Positions 44,668 to 55,545 of a stretch of DNA of 64,000 nt are shown here, in pieces. Position numbers and translations under genes: made by a program. Numbering within the stretch: the first letter of the stretch is position 1; the number at the start of each line of letters is the position of its first letter. This DNA is from Pseudobutyrivibrio ruminis AD2017. GTDB lineage: Bacteria > Bacillota > Clostridia > Lachnospirales > Lachnospiraceae. The stretch lies in the NCBI RefSeq assembly GCF_000424305.1, contig NZ_AUJQ01000006.1, positions 166,266 through 230,265 of the forward strand, in the 5' to 3' direction. The notes beneath the pieces were generated by a model that saw nothing but the letters and a program-made list of their open reading frames with translations, did not search any database and was not told where the DNA came from.

Positions 44668-46103
44668 TATACGTAAAGTTAAATGAAGATAATTTTGAAT
44701 ATGACATTTATTCCTTGGTAAAGGCATTTTATCCTAAGGAGGAAGTGAAAATCGGCACTGCCGATGCACCTACAGATGAAGAGCTGCTTTTTACCATGGA
44801 CGTTAAATATGCCGACAACAAGCTTACATTAGATGGCAGAGAGGTTGAGATAGATTATTCCAACAGGCCTGACACTAAGAACCGTCTAAAGCTTGCTATC
44901 TACGAAAGCTTAAGCAAGCGCACAGGAAAGACCTTGCCTTGGGGTACACTTACAGGCATTCGTCCTACCAAAATAAGTCTTGGCATGATAGAGGCGGGCG
45001 CATCAGATGAAGAGGTTGCTGATTATATGAGGCATACCTACCTTACATCAGATGAAAAGATAGCCTTAAGCCTTGAGGTTTCTCACAAGGAGCACGAGCT
45101 TTTATCAAAGATAGATTACGACAACGGCTATTCTGTTTACATTGGAATCCCATTCTGTCCTAGCACATGCCTTTACTGTTCCTTCACTTCATATCCAATA
45201 GGATTATGGAAAAAGAAGCTGGACGATTATCTGGCTGCTCTTGAAAAGGAAATGGCTTTTACAGCCGAAGCTTGTAAGGACAAGCAGCTTACCACCATCT
45301 ACATCGGCGGTGGAACACCTACATCTCTTGATGAAGAGCATTTAGAAAAACTATTGACCTTAGTTGATAAATATTTCAACACCAAGGATTTACTGGAATA
45401 CACCATCGAAGCTGGCCGTCCAGATTCCATCACCTACGAAAAGCTGCAGGTAATGAAGAATCATCCTATTACCAGAATTTCTATCAATCCTCAGACCATG
45501 AATCAAAAGACACTTGATTTAATTGGAAGATTCCACAAGGTAGAGGATATTTACAGGGTATACGGCTGGGCAAGAGAGCTGGGTTTTGATGATATCAACA
45601 TGGATTTGATTTTAGGTCTTCCAGGAGAGACTATCGAGGATGTTAAGTACACACTTTCAGAAGTGGAAAGACTTGCGCCTGATAACCTGACAGTACATTC
45701 ATTAGCACTTAAGCATTCTGCAAGACTTAATATAGATAAGGAAGCTTACGACGACTATCTCATCGAAAACTCACAGGCTCACATGGACGCCTGCCTTGAG
45801 ACTGCTAAAAAGCTTAATCTGATCCCTTATTATTTGTATAGACAAAAGAACATGGCGGCTAACCTTGAGAACATTGGTTACGCCACACCAGGTAAAGAGG
45901 GACTTTATAACATCTTGATAATGGAAGAAAAACAAACTATAATGGCACTTGGTGCAGGCTGCTCATGCAAGTTTGTTGCAGACCATGGCGCCACAGTTAC
46001 AAGATGTGAAAATGTCAAGGATGTCCAGCTTTACATGGACAGAATTGATGAAATGATAGAAAGAAAAAGAGAAAGACTTAGAGAGGATTTAAAATGGCTT
46101 TAA
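44664..46103 (+). CDS. hemZ: Radical SAM coproporphyrinogen dehydrogenase-like protein HemZ
   Basis: A 479-residue radical SAM enzyme of the HemN/HemZ family; these oxidise or transfer haem-type groups using SAM and a 4Fe-4S cluster. The cluster motif is CPSTCLYCSF (about residue 168-177), with IGGGTPTSL downstream. The N-terminal ~150 residues are the HemZ-specific extension. It overlaps hisS by 10 bp; the hemZ-hisS order is common in Lachnospiraceae. Whether it makes haem here is uncertain because no other haem genes are in view. Confidence 0.9.
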   Translation: MIYVKLNEDNFEYDIYSLVKAFYPKEEVKIGTADAPTDEELLFTMDVKYADNKLTLDGREVEIDYSNRPDTKNRLKLAIYESLSKRTGKTLPWGTLTGIRPTKISLGMIEAGASDEEVADYMRHTYLTSDEKIALSLEVSHKEHELLSKIDYDNGYSVYIGIPFCPSTCLYCSFTSYPIGLWKKKLDDYLAALEKEMAFTAEACKDKQLTTIYIGGGTPTSLDEEHLEKLLTLVDKYFNTKDLLEYTIEAGRPDSITYEKLQVMKNHPITRISINPQTMNQKTLDLIGRFHKVEDIYRVYGWARELGFDDINMDLILGLPGETIEDVKYTLSEVERLAPDNLTVHSLALKHSARLNIDKEAYDDYLIENSQAHMDACLETAKKLNLIPYYLYRQKNMAANLENIGYATPGKEGLYNILIMEEKQTIMALGAGCSCKFVADHGATVTRCENVKDVQLYMDRIDEMIERKRERLREDLKWL

Positions 46104-47353
46104 ACAAGAAACCAGTTAACGGAATGAAGGATATACTTCCTTACGAAATGGAAGTTAGAGATTATGTTACTTCTATTATTAAAGAAACATATCGTTCATT
46201 TGGATTTACACCAATCGAGACACCAGCTATGGAGTCAATTGGTAACCTTTCAAATAAGCAGGGTGGAGAGAACGAAAAGCTCATCTTCAAGGTAATGAAG
46301 AGAGGAGAGAAGCTTAACATCCCTGAGGCTACTACAGAAGAGGATGTTGTAGATTTTGGTATGAGATACGACCTTACAGTACCTCTTTGCCGTTTCTATT
46401 CAAACCATGCTAACGAGCTTACTTCACCATTTAAGTCACTTCAGATTGGTTCCGTTTGGAGAGCTGATAGACCTCAGCGTGGTCGTTATCGTCAGTTCAC
46501 TCAGTGTGATATCGATATTTTAGGCGAGCCATCAAACCTTGCAGAGATAGAGCTTATCCTTGCAACTACTACAACACTTGGCCGCATCGGTTTCAAGAAC
46601 TTCGAAATCCGCATTAACGAGCGTCGTATCCTTAAGGCTATGGCTGCTTACGCTGGATTTGCTGAGGAAGATTACGATTCAATCTTCATCACACTTGATA
46701 AGATGGATAAGATTGGCCTTGATGGAGTATCTAAGGAGCTTCTTGAGGATGGATATCCACAGGAATCTATTGATAAATATGTAGGACTTTTCGCTGCACT
46801 TGAGGGTGTTAAGGATGTAGCAGCAGGAATGGATGTACTTCTTGAAAAGCTTGGTGAGTTCCTTGATGAAGAGGTTGCAGATTGGATGCGTGAAATCGCA
46901 ACAGCTGTTAATGCTACTAAGGAAGCTGAGTTTGAGCTTGTATTTGATCCTACACTTGTACGTGGTATGAGCTACTACACAGGAACAATCTTTGAGATTG
47001 CTATTCCAGAATTTGGCGGAAGCTGCGGTGGCGGCGGACGTTACGATAAAATGATTGGTAACTTCACAGGCCAAAATACACCAGCTTGTGGTTTCTCAAT
47101 CGGTTTTGAGCGTATCATCCTTCTTCTTATGGAGCAGGGCTTCAAGGTTCCTGGCGCTAACAAGAAGGTTGCTTATCTTGTTGAAAAGGGGTATCCAGCA
47201 GATAAGCTTGCAGAGGTTATGGCTCAGGCTAAGGCAGCACGTGCAGAAGGTCAGACAGTTCTTGTTGTTCGCATGAATAAGAACAAGAAGTTCCAGAAGG
47301 AACAGCTTTCAAATGAAGGATATGAGGAATTCGTAGAATTTTTCAATAGATAA
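46094..47353 (+). CDS. hisS: Histidyl-tRNA synthetase
   Basis: A 419-residue class II aminoacyl-tRNA synthetase that charges tRNA-His. Motif 2 is RADRPQRGRYRQFTQCD, the histidine-binding loop is LVRGMSYYTGTIFE, and motif 3 surrounds GFSIGFERI. The C-terminal anticodon-binding domain is present but diverged (VLVVRMNKNKKFQKEQL). The matching tRNA-His gene is at 63.3 kb. Confidence 0.92.
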   Translation: MALNKKPVNGMKDILPYEMEVRDYVTSIIKETYRSFGFTPIETPAMESIGNLSNKQGGENEKLIFKVMKRGEKLNIPEATTEEDVVDFGMRYDLTVPLCRFYSNHANELTSPFKSLQIGSVWRADRPQRGRYRQFTQCDIDILGEPSNLAEIELILATTTTLGRIGFKNFEIRINERRILKAMAAYAGFAEEDYDSIFITLDKMDKIGLDGVSKELLEDGYPQESIDKYVGLFAALEGVKDVAAGMDVLLEKLGEFLDEEVADWMREIATAVNATKEAEFELVFDPTLVRGMSYYTGTIFEIAIPEFGGSCGGGGRYDKMIGNFTGQNTPACGFSIGFERIILLLMEQGFKVPGANKKVAYLVEKGYPADKLAEVMAQAKAARAEGQTVLVVRMNKNKKFQKEQLSNEGYEEFVEFFNR

Positions 47354-47373
47354 TATTTTGTAGGGTTAATGTT

Positions 47374-48420
47374 ATGAAGATATTAGGGGGCAAAAGAAAA
47401 CTTAGAAGCAACAGTGCGCTTGCTATTGCAGCAGGCTGCGCTGTTGCTTTTATGTTTATTGCTACAATTATCAGTACTGTTTTGTACAAACAAAGAATGG
47501 AAGAGGCCGTAAATTTATTGGCGGAGGCCAAATACAATCAGTACGATTCATATGCGGTAATGATTACTTCCAACGACGATTCTACATTCTGGCAGCAGGT
47601 GTATAAATCTGCCAAGGATTATGGAAAAGAAAATGGCGTTTATGTAGATATGATTTCCCAAAGTGTGGATGCCAGCTTTTCAAAACAGGAATTGCTGGAA
47701 ATGGCTATTGAAGCGGGTTGCGATGCTATCTTCATCGAGGGTGACGACAGTGAGGAGACAGCGGCAAAGCTGTCAAAGGCTAAAAGAAACGGTATTGCTG
47801 TGTTTACCATTGGAAGTGATGCAGATTTGGAAAGCCGAATCAGCTACATAGGAGCCAACAGCTATTCTGTTGCCAGCATGTATGGTACGGCGTTGGTGGA
47901 TAACGTTAAAACCAAGGCCAAGGTTATGGTGATTGGGGCTAATACTGTAAATGAAAATATGGAAAGCACCTTTATCAACAATCTTCAAACATCGCTTATA
48001 GGCGAGAACAAGGATAATGTGAACCTTCAGTTTGAGGCCAGGGCTATAGCAGAAACGGGGCCTTTTGCCATAGAAGAGTATGTGCAGAATCTGTTCAAGG
48101 AAAACGATTTGGCACCTATTGTTATCTGTTTAGATGAGGAGACTACAGCCGCTTTCTATCAGGCTATGATTGATTACAACAAGGTTGGTTCCATTCTGCT
48201 GTTTGGAAGTGATAAATCCCAGACAATCCTTACGGGAATAAAGCAGCACGTTATAGTAAGCTCTGTTTATGTGGATGCAGAAGCCCTTGGCAAGGCGGCA
48301 GCAGCTGCTGTAGCAGAATATAGAGATACAGGCTATGTTTCTGATTACATCAGTGTTGACGCAAAGCTAATTGATTCGCGCAATGTAGAAGAAGAGCTTC
48401 AGGAGGTGGATAGTGAATAA
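47374..48420 (+). CDS. Membrane-anchored sugar-binding sensor protein (XylFII-like)
   Basis: A 348-residue periplasmic-binding-protein fold (about 45-330) anchored by an N-terminal membrane helix (about 13-36) with no lipobox. In Clostridium beijerinckii the related XylFII binds xylose outside the cell and presents it to the LytS kinase; the gene order here (binding protein, LytS-type kinase, YesN-type regulator, xylose-type ABC genes) is the same. It overlaps the kinase gene by 8 bp. The sugar could be xylose or another pentose. Confidence 0.82.
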   Translation: MKILGGKRKLRSNSALAIAAGCAVAFMFIATIISTVLYKQRMEEAVNLLAEAKYNQYDSYAVMITSNDDSTFWQQVYKSAKDYGKENGVYVDMISQSVDASFSKQELLEMAIEAGCDAIFIEGDDSEETAAKLSKAKRNGIAVFTIGSDADLESRISYIGANSYSVASMYGTALVDNVKTKAKVMVIGANTVNENMESTFINNLQTSLIGENKDNVNLQFEARAIAETGPFAIEEYVQNLFKENDLAPIVICLDEETTAAFYQAMIDYNKVGSILLFGSDKSQTILTGIKQHVIVSSVYVDAEALGKAAAAAVAEYRDTGYVSDYISVDAKLIDSRNVEEELQEVDSE

Positions 48421-49878
48421 AGAAAAATCCATTTCCTTAAGAAAAAAGATGATACTGGCCTTTTGTTTGCCAACCATCCTTTTGTTTATTGTTAATATGA
48501 TGCTGTATTTTGGTACAGCCAAGGTGCTTAATTCATTAGACGAAATCTATTCAAGCAACAATTCCTTGAATCAATTAAGTGATGGTTTGGAAAGCCTTCA
48601 GCTTGCAACAGAAGGGTACCTGAATACAAAAACCAGTGATGCCTTAGAGCATTATTATATAAAAGAGCAGGATTACAGCGATTTGCTGATGGCTATAGAT
48701 GATAACAAGGACGATAATGAATACCGCGTAATGGAGCGAAACATCAAGCGAATGTCCTTAAATTATCTGGAGCTTACCAATCAGGCTGTTGAAAGTAAGC
48801 GAGGCGGAAACGTAGAAAAATATAAGGCCATCTATGAGGAAGCCACAAGAACCTATAGCTACATTGAAAGCAGCATAAACAGTCTTAACAACAAACAGTT
48901 TATAAATAACTCCAAATCCTACGGCGCTATGATGGGGGCGTTGCAGACCATTGAGCGACTTAACATCATAACACTTGTAACTATAGGCATTGCCAATCTG
49001 GTATTCGTAGTACTTATTGCATCAACCATTGCGGACCCACTTGTTAAGCTGGCTGCCACTGCAAACACAGTGTCTCAGGGTAATTTCGATGTGCAGCTGC
49101 CAGTAGTTAGAAGCAATGATGAGGTTGGTGTTGTAACCATGGCCTTCAACAAAATGGTCATATCCATCAAGGACTACATTGCAAAGCTGACGGAATCCAT
49201 GGAAGCCACCAGAAAGCTTAGAGAAAACGAGCTTATCATGGAAAACCACGTAAAGGATGCGGAGCTAAAATATCTGCAGTCCCAGATTAACCCACATTTT
49301 TTGTTTAACACACTAAATGCAGGTGCGCAGCTGGCCATGATGGAGGGAGCAGATAGAACCAGCAACTACATTCAGAGGGTGGCAGATTTCTTTAGATACA
49401 ATATCAAGAAAAACAAGGATGTTGTTACCTTAAAAGAGGAAATTGAACTGGTTGATATATATATCTACATTATTAATGTTAGATTTGCTGGAGAAATCCA
49501 GTTTACAAAGGAAATAGACGAGCCTTTTTATCAACGCAAATCCCTAGCATGATTCTTCAGCCTATAGTTGAAAACAGCATCAACTATGGCTTAAGAAACA
49601 TAGAATGGACTAAAAAGATAGTTCTTTCAGTTTATGAGCTGGGAGATTACGTCTGCGTCAGTGTAAAGGACAACGGAATAGGAATAGAGAAGGAAACAAT
49701 TGAAAAAATATTGGATGGAAGCTACGTAAGCAATCCAAATAAGTCCGGTTCAAACGGAGTTGGACTAAATAATTGCATAGAAAGGTTAAATATTTTCTAT
49801 GAAAGGGATGACGTGCTTGATATCATATCAGAAGGAAAAAACAAAGGCACCGAAACCATCCTATATCTACCAAAATAA
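48413..49878 (+). pseudogene. LytS/YesM-type sensor histidine kinase, split by a frameshift
   Basis: Two frames (48413-49552 and 49549-49878) encode consecutive parts of one kinase. Part 1 has two membrane helices (about 12-34 and 182-204), a HAMP domain and the phospho-His in SQINPHFLFNTL. Part 2 starts MILQPIVENSINYG (N box) and has DNGIGI and GVGLNN ATP-binding motifs. Adding one T to the run at 49525-49529 restores EPFLSTQIPSMILQPIVEN, the expected join. So either a real one-base deletion, a sequencing or assembly error, or slippage. The partner genes on both sides are intact. Confidence 0.88.
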
Positions 49879-49895
49879 AAAGATGAGGGTTTTTC

Positions 49896-51485
49896 ATGTA
49901 CAAAATACTACTAGCCGACGACGAAGGCATCGTCATCGATTCACTGAAATTCATAATAGAAAAGGAATACGGAAGCACTTGCGATATTAGAACAGCCAAA
50001 ACTGGCCGTCAGGTTATAGAGATTGCTGAAGAATTCCAGCCGGATATTGCATTTATGGACATCCAGATGCCAGGCATAAATGGCATCGAGGCTATGCGTG
50101 AAATCAGGCGAACCAATCATCATGTGGTGTTTATCGTCATGACTGCTTACGATAAATTTGATTATGCCAAAGAAGCAATATCACTAGGAGTCCTTGATTA
50201 TCTTAATAAGCCTGTCAGCAGGGAGGCAATCCTGGATGTGCTAAACAAGGCTATGGGGCAAATCGATGGGGAGCGCAAAAAACGTAGCAACGATTTGCAG
50301 GTAAGAGAGAAGCTTGAGACAGTAGTTCCTATCATTGAAAACGGTCTTATTCAGGATTTGCTTTTCAAGGAATATTTCAAGGAAGATATAGATAATTACA
50401 AAACCCTTCTTGGCATAGATTCAGAATACGGCTACATGGCCTGCATGGTTTTCGGCAGAGAGCTGGTGGGCAATTACATGACCAGCGCTGTCGCCGTTTC
50501 TATTCAGGCACAGAAGGTTTATAGGGAAATTCACACTATAACAGAGGATTATATAAAGGGAATCATGGGTGCTGTTATGTCTAACAAAATCCCAATCCTG
50601 ATTCCTACTGATTCGCCAACTCTTTCCTATAATGAAAGAAACCAGGTGGTAGAAAACGCCAGAGCCTTGTGTAGAAAGCTATCAGACAGATTTGATATGG
50701 ATTTTCGTATCGGCTTTGGTTCTGTGAAGCCCCTTGATAGGATGGCAGAATCCTACGAGGAGGGCAATTCAGTGCTGATATCTACCACCAGCCATGTGGC
50801 TCATGTGGATGATATGCCAGTGGCTTGCAGATATGAAGAGGATTACCCAATGGACTTGGAAAAGAGGCTGTTTAACGAGGTAACCTTGGGAAATGTTAAC
50901 GAATCCACAGGCTTGGCCCAGACCTTCTTTGAATGGATGGAGGAAAATTATTCTCATGACAATGACAGCATCAGGCTGAAATGCTTGGAGTTTGTATTAT
51001 GGGCAGAGCATTTAGCATACGAAAAGACAGGACGAATGTACGAATTCCAAAGCAGATCTAATTATCTGTCAGAGCTTCTTGGCCTGCCTGGGTTATCGGA
51101 TGTAGGCAGATGGTTTGTGGAAAAGATAAAGGCTGCAGCCTTTTGGGTATCCAATAGGCACGAGGAGCAATCCATGAGTGCTGTAAACAAGGCTAAGCAG
51201 TACATTGATGAAAACTATATGAAGGAGCTTACACTTGATGATGTTTCCAGGGTGGTAAACATAAGCTCTTATTATTTTTCAAAGGTATTCAAGGAAGAGA
51301 CTGGGGAGAACTTCATTGATTATCTTACAAAGCTTAGGATTGAGGCAGCCAAAAATCTGCTAAAGACAACAAATAAATCCATGAAGGAAATTGCACTTGA
51401 GGTAGGATATCCGGATCCTAATTATTTCTCTAGAAACTTTAAGAAATATACAGGAAAGACGCCTACTGATTATGCTAAGGGCTGA
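49896..51485 (+). CDS. YesN-type response regulator with AraC DNA-binding domain
   Basis: A 529-residue regulator with a receiver domain (about 1-125; phospho-Asp in IAFMDIQMPG), a long central region and a C-terminal AraC double helix-turn-helix (about 425-529; ends VGYPDPNYFSRNFKKYTGKTP). It should receive phosphate from the adjacent kinase and activate the sugar importer. It lies 17 bp after the kinase. Confidence 0.92.
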   Translation: MYKILLADDEGIVIDSLKFIIEKEYGSTCDIRTAKTGRQVIEIAEEFQPDIAFMDIQMPGINGIEAMREIRRTNHHVVFIVMTAYDKFDYAKEAISLGVLDYLNKPVSREAILDVLNKAMGQIDGERKKRSNDLQVREKLETVVPIIENGLIQDLLFKEYFKEDIDNYKTLLGIDSEYGYMACMVFGRELVGNYMTSAVAVSIQAQKVYREIHTITEDYIKGIMGAVMSNKIPILIPTDSPTLSYNERNQVVENARALCRKLSDRFDMDFRIGFGSVKPLDRMAESYEEGNSVLISTTSHVAHVDDMPVACRYEEDYPMDLEKRLFNEVTLGNVNESTGLAQTFFEWMEENYSHDNDSIRLKCLEFVLWAEHLAYEKTGRMYEFQSRSNYLSELLGLPGLSDVGRWFVEKIKAAAFWVSNRHEEQSMSAVNKAKQYIDENYMKELTLDDVSRVVNISSYYFSKVFKEETGENFIDYLTKLRIEAAKNLLKTTNKSMKEIALEVGYPDPNYFSRNFKKYTGKTPTDYAKG

Positions 51486-51509
51486 ACATATATAAAGAGG
51501 GAATAATGT

Positions 51510-52538
51510 ATGAAAGGTTTTACAAAAATAATATCACTTGTAGTTGCATCAACGCTGCTACTTAGTGGCTGCGGGAATATTTCCGCAAAGGCAGACAAGC
51601 CCCAAACGAAGGATAAGGATGGTATAGAAATTGGCTTATGCTTCGATTCCTTTGTAATCGAACGCTGGGAAAAGGATAGAGATGTGTTTGTGGACACAGC
51701 ATCAGGGCTAGGGGCTACAGTGAATGTTCAAAATGCCAATGGAGATGTGGATAAGCAGATTGAGCAGATAGAGTATCTTGTGGATAAAGGTGTAGATTGC
51801 CTGGTTATAATCCCAGTTGACGGAAGCGTGCTGGGGGATGCCGTGGCACTTGCCCATGAAAAAGATATTCCTGTAGTATCCTACGATAGATTGATTCCAA
51901 ATGCAGACACCGACCTATACATATCCTTTGACAACAATATGGTAGGTCAGATGCTTGGGGAAGCTTTGGTAGATGCAGGAGCAACAAAGGTAGTAAAAAT
52001 TTGCGGCCCACACACAGACAATAATGTGTCTCTTGTAAGCGATGGCTTTGATTCAGTGATAAAAGAGCACAATGTGGAGATTATCGACAGCTATTATTGC
52101 GATGGCTGGAAGGCCGAGCTTGGCGGTGCTTATGTGTACGACAACATGGACACTATAAGACAGGCTGATGCCATCATGTGTGGAAATGATGATGTGGCTA
52201 CATCTGTTATCAGAGCACTTGCCGTAAGCCAGCTTGCCGGGGTAGTTCCAGTAGTAGGACAGGATGCAGATTTACCAGCCTGCCAACACATAGTAGAGGG
52301 CACCCAGCTTATGACTGTGTACAAGCCTGTAGGTGAGCTTGCCAAGCAGGCAGCAGAGCTTTCATATAAGCTTGCCACCGGAGATTCACTATCAGTGGAA
52401 GACACCATAAGTGACGGCTCCCATGAGGTGCCATACGTCACCATAGATCCAGTAGCAGTAACAAAGGATAATATCGATGATGTGATTATTGCCGGGGGAT
52501 TTCATTCACATGAGGATGTGTATATGAATGTGGAATGA
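51510..52538 (+). CDS. Sugar-binding lipoprotein
   Basis: A 342-residue ABC-type solute-binding lipoprotein. The lipobox is LLLSGC (Cys21), followed by two Rossmann-like lobes (type 1 periplasmic-binding fold). It is similar to, but not the same as, the binding protein at 52769, so this locus carries three related binding proteins. It may be a second receptor for the importer or an additional sensor component. Confidence 0.88.
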   Translation: MKGFTKIISLVVASTLLLSGCGNISAKADKPQTKDKDGIEIGLCFDSFVIERWEKDRDVFVDTASGLGATVNVQNANGDVDKQIEQIEYLVDKGVDCLVIIPVDGSVLGDAVALAHEKDIPVVSYDRLIPNADTDLYISFDNNMVGQMLGEALVDAGATKVVKICGPHTDNNVSLVSDGFDSVIKEHNVEIIDSYYCDGWKAELGGAYVYDNMDTIRQADAIMCGNDDVATSVIRALAVSQLAGVVPVVGQDADLPACQHIVEGTQLMTVYKPVGELAKQAAELSYKLATGDSLSVEDTISDGSHEVPYVTIDPVAVTKDNIDDVIIAGGFHSHEDVYMNVE

Positions 52539-52546
52539 CCCCTTAG

Positions 52547-52590
52547 CCTTCCCCCTCTGGGGGAAGGTGCCCCGAAGGGGCGGATGAGGG
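52547..52590. repeat. REP-like extragenic element
   Basis: Two adjoining GC-rich hairpins, CCTTCCCCC/GGGGGAAGG and GCCCC/GGGGC, then GGATGAGGG. The composition differs sharply from the surroundings; similar elements are scattered in many Firmicutes genomes. Confidence 0.65.
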
Positions 52591-52613
52591 TATTAGTAAA
52601 AAATTGTGATTGT

Positions 52614-52651
52614 AAAAAAGGACTAGCACAAAAAAATGCTAGTCCTTTTTT
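52614..52651 (+). terminator. Rho-independent terminator
   Basis: Fifteen-base arms AAAAAAGGACTAGCA/TGCTAGTCCTTTTTT with an A-rich loop. Confidence 0.92.
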
Positions 52652-52768
52652 CACGTTAACAGGATTTTGAGCAAAAATGTGAAGAAAGTAACAACCATTT
52701 TAAGACCCTTTGATGTTAAATTATCTATAGTAACAAAACAACGAAAACGAAAGGGAGGTTTTTCGAAA

Positions 52769-53890
52769 ATGAAGAAAAAGTTATTGAGTGTACTTTTGAC
52801 AGGTGCTCTTGCTGCTTCAATGTTTGTTGGATGCGGTACTAGCACAGAGACAACAGACACAGGTGCTGCAGCAGGTGGGGATACTGCTACAGAATCAACA
52901 ACCACAGCAGGTGGCACAAAGGTTGGCGTTGCAATGCCTACAAAGGATCTCCAGAGATGGAATCAGGATGGCGCTAACATGCAGAAGGAGCTTGAGGCAG
53001 CTGGATATTCAGTAGATCTTCAGTATGCTTCAAACGATGTACAGACACAGATTTCTCAGATTGAGAACATGATTAACTCAGGATGTAACGTTCTTGTAGT
53101 TGCAGCTATCGAGGCTTCATCACTTGGTGAGGCAATGGATATGGCAGCAGAAGCTGGTATCCCAGTTATCGCTTATGACCGTTTGATTATGAACACAGAC
53201 GCTGTTTCATACTACGCAACATTTGATAACTACAAGGTTGGTACAGTTCAGGGTGAATACATTGAGAAGGAATTAGATCTTAAGAACACATCTGATAAGT
53301 TCACAATGGAAATCACAGCTGGTGACCCAGGCGACAACAATGCAGGTTTCTTCTATCAGGGTGCTATGGATGTTCTTCAGCCATACATCGATAACGGAAC
53401 AATCACAGTTAAGTCTGGTCAGGTAGAGTTCTCTGATGTTGCTACAGCACAGTGGGCTACAGAGACAGCTCAGTCACGTATGGAGAATATCCTTTCTTCT
53501 TACTATGCTGATGGCACAGACCTTGACATCTGCCTCTGCTCAAACGATTCTACAGCACTTGGTGTTGAGAACGCTCTTGCAGCAAACTACAACGGTGAAT
53601 ATCCAATCGTAACTGGTCAGGATTGCGATATTGAAAATACAAAGAACATGATCGCTGGAAAGCAGTCAATGTCAGTATTCAAGGATACACGTACACTTGC
53701 TTCACAGGTTGTTAAGATGGTAGGCCAGATCCTTAATGGTGAGGAAGTAGATGTTAACGATACAGAGACATACAACAATGGTAATGCAGTAATTCCTTCA
53801 TACCTTTGCGATCCTGTATTCGCTGATGCTAATAACTACAAAGAATTACTTATCGACTCTGGATACTATACAGAAGATCAGCTTAAGTAA
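52769..53890 (+). CDS. Xylose-type ABC transporter substrate-binding lipoprotein
   Basis: A 373-residue solute-binding lipoprotein; lipobox ASMFVGC (Cys near 20), then a Thr/Gly-rich linker and a type 1 binding fold (AMPTKDLQRWNQDG at its start, VTGQDCDIENTKNMI later). It resembles ChvE/XylF-class receptors for xylose, arabinose or glucose. Start at 52769 with AAGGGAGG 10 bp upstream; an in-frame ATG at 52667 sits in the previous terminator region. A terminator after this gene likely sets the receptor in excess over the ABC genes. Confidence 0.9.
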   Translation: MKKKLLSVLLTGALAASMFVGCGTSTETTDTGAAAGGDTATESTTTAGGTKVGVAMPTKDLQRWNQDGANMQKELEAAGYSVDLQYASNDVQTQISQIENMINSGCNVLVVAAIEASSLGEAMDMAAEAGIPVIAYDRLIMNTDAVSYYATFDNYKVGTVQGEYIEKELDLKNTSDKFTMEITAGDPGDNNAGFFYQGAMDVLQPYIDNGTITVKSGQVEFSDVATAQWATETAQSRMENILSSYYADGTDLDICLCSNDSTALGVENALAANYNGEYPIVTGQDCDIENTKNMIAGKQSMSVFKDTRTLASQVVKMVGQILNGEEVDVNDTETYNNGNAVIPSYLCDPVFADANNYKELLIDSGYYTEDQLK

Positions 53891-53909
53891 ATCAAATGAG
53901 TTTTACATG

Positions 53910-53935
53910 GGGCGAGCAATGCTCGCCCTATTTTT
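53910..53935 (+). terminator. Intra-operon attenuator/terminator
   Basis: GGGCGAGC/GCTCGCCC, loop AAT, then TATTTTT, between the receptor and ATPase genes. Confidence 0.8.
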
Positions 53936-54004
53936 AAGAGAATAGTTTGAAGAGAGTTTACTCTTTAGGGTAATTCTTATTTTTTTATAAGGAGGGAGAC
54001 TTAA

Positions 54005-55531
54005 GTGGGAAATATATTACTTGAGATGAAAAATATCACCAAAGAGTTCCCAGGAGTAAAGGCCCTTGATAACGTAAATTTAAAGGTAGAGCAAGGCGAA
54101 ATTCATGCATTAGTTGGGGAGAATGGTGCTGGAAAATCTACTCTTATGAACGTATTAAGCGGAATTTATCCATATGGTTCTTACACTGGAGACATTGTAT
54201 ATAATGGTGAGGTCTGTCAGTTCCAGAAAATCAAAGATTCAGAGGAAAAAGGAATCGTTATTATCCATCAGGAGCTTGCACTTATTCCTTACATGTCAAT
54301 TGGTGAGAATATGTTCCTTGGAAACGAGCAGGGAAGCAAAGCATCAATCGACTGGGATAAGACATACGCAGAGGCAGACAAATATTTAAAGATGGTTGGT
54401 CTTACAGAAAGCAGCCGTACTCTTATTAAAGATATCGGTGTTGGTAAGCAGCAGCTGGTTGAAATAGCAAAGGCTCTTGCAAAACATGCAAAGCTTCTTA
54501 TTCTTGATGAGCCTACATCATCTCTTAACGAGACAGATTCAAAGGCGCTTCTAGATTTACTTCTTAAATTTAAGCAGGATGGAATGACATCTATTATCAT
54601 TTCGCATAAGCTTAACGAAGTTTCTTATGTAGCAGATAAAATCACAGTTATCCGTGATGGTTCTACAATCGAAACACTTGATAAGGCTGTTGATGAAATC
54701 ACTGAGGACAGAATCATTAAGGGCATGGTTGGTCGTGCAATGACAGACCGATTCCCTAAGAGAGAGAACGTCAAAATCGGTGATATCGCAATGGAGGTCA
54801 AGGATTGGACTGTTTATCATCCACAGTTTGCGGAAAGAAAGGTGGTTGATGGGGTATCAATGAACGTTCGTAAGGGCGAGGTTGTTGGTATCGCAGGTCT
54901 GATGGGTGCAGGACGTACAGAGCTTGCAATGAGTATCTTTGGTAAGGCATACGGCACAAACATTTCTGGCCAGCTTTTTTTAGATGGCAAGGAAGTTAAG
55001 CTTAAGAATATCAAGGATGCAATCAAGCATAAGATTGCTTATGTTACTGAGGATAGAAAGGGTAACGGTCTTGTACTTACAAACCCAATCAAGATTAATA
55101 CAACTCTTGCAAATCTTTCTGAGCTTTGCAGCAAGCATGTAATCGACCAGGATAAGGAATATCAGGTTGCAGAAGAATACAGAGATAAGCTGAAGACAAA
55201 ATGTCCTACAGTTGAGCAGAATGTTGGAAATCTTTCTGGTGGTAACCAGCAAAAGGTTCTTCTTGCAAAATGGATGTTTGCAAATCCTGACGTATTAATC
55301 TTAGATGAGCCAACTCGTGGTATCGATGTTGGTGCAAAATATGAAATCTACTGCATCATCAATGACCTGGTTGCAGAAGGAAAATCAGTAATTATGATTT
55401 CATCAGAGCTTCCAGAGGTTCTTGGCATGTCAGATAGAATTTATGTTATGAACGAGGGCAAGATGGTTGGTGAGATGGCTGGTGCGGAGGCTTCTCAGGA
55501 AAGCATTATGTCTTGCATCTTAAAATCATAG
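54005..55531 (+). CDS. Sugar ABC transporter ATPase (two nucleotide-binding domains)
   Basis: A 508-residue MglA/XylG/GguA-type ATPase. Domain 1 has GENGAGKST and [11 protein letters not shown]; domain 2 has [23 protein letters not shown] and [13 protein letters not shown]. It energises sugar import with the two following permeases. GTG start with AGGAGGG upstream. Confidence 0.93.
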   Translation: MGNILLEMKNITKEFPGVKALDNVNLKVEQGEIHALVGENGAGKSTLMNVLSGIYPYGSYTGDIVYNGEVCQFQKIKDSEEKGIVIIHQELALIPYMSIGENMFLGNEQGSKASIDWDKTYAEADKYLKMVGLTESSRTLIKDIGVGKQQLVEIAKALAKHAKLLILDEPTSSLNETDSKALLDLLLKFKQDGMTSIIISHKLNEVSYVADKITVIRDGSTIETLDKAVDEITEDRIIKGMVGRAMTDRFPKRENVKIGDIAMEVKDWTVYHPQFAERKVVDGVSMNVRKGEVVGIAGLMGAGRTELAMSIFGKAYGTNISGQLFLDGKEVKLKNIKDAIKHKIAYVTEDRKGNGLVLTNPIKINTTLANLSELCSKHVIDQDKEYQVAEEYRDKLKTKCPTVEQNVGNLSGGNQQKVLLAKWMFANPDVLILDEPTRGIDVGAKYEIYCIINDLVAEGKSVIMISSELPEVLGMSDRIYVMNEGKMVGEMAGAEASQESIMSCILKS

Positions 55532-55545
55532 AAGGGAGAGAAAAC

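Noticed and set aside
49549..49878. Independent 109-residue ATPase-domain protein
   Set aside because: It begins at the kinase N box and one added T fuses it to the upstream frame, so it is the second half of a broken gene.
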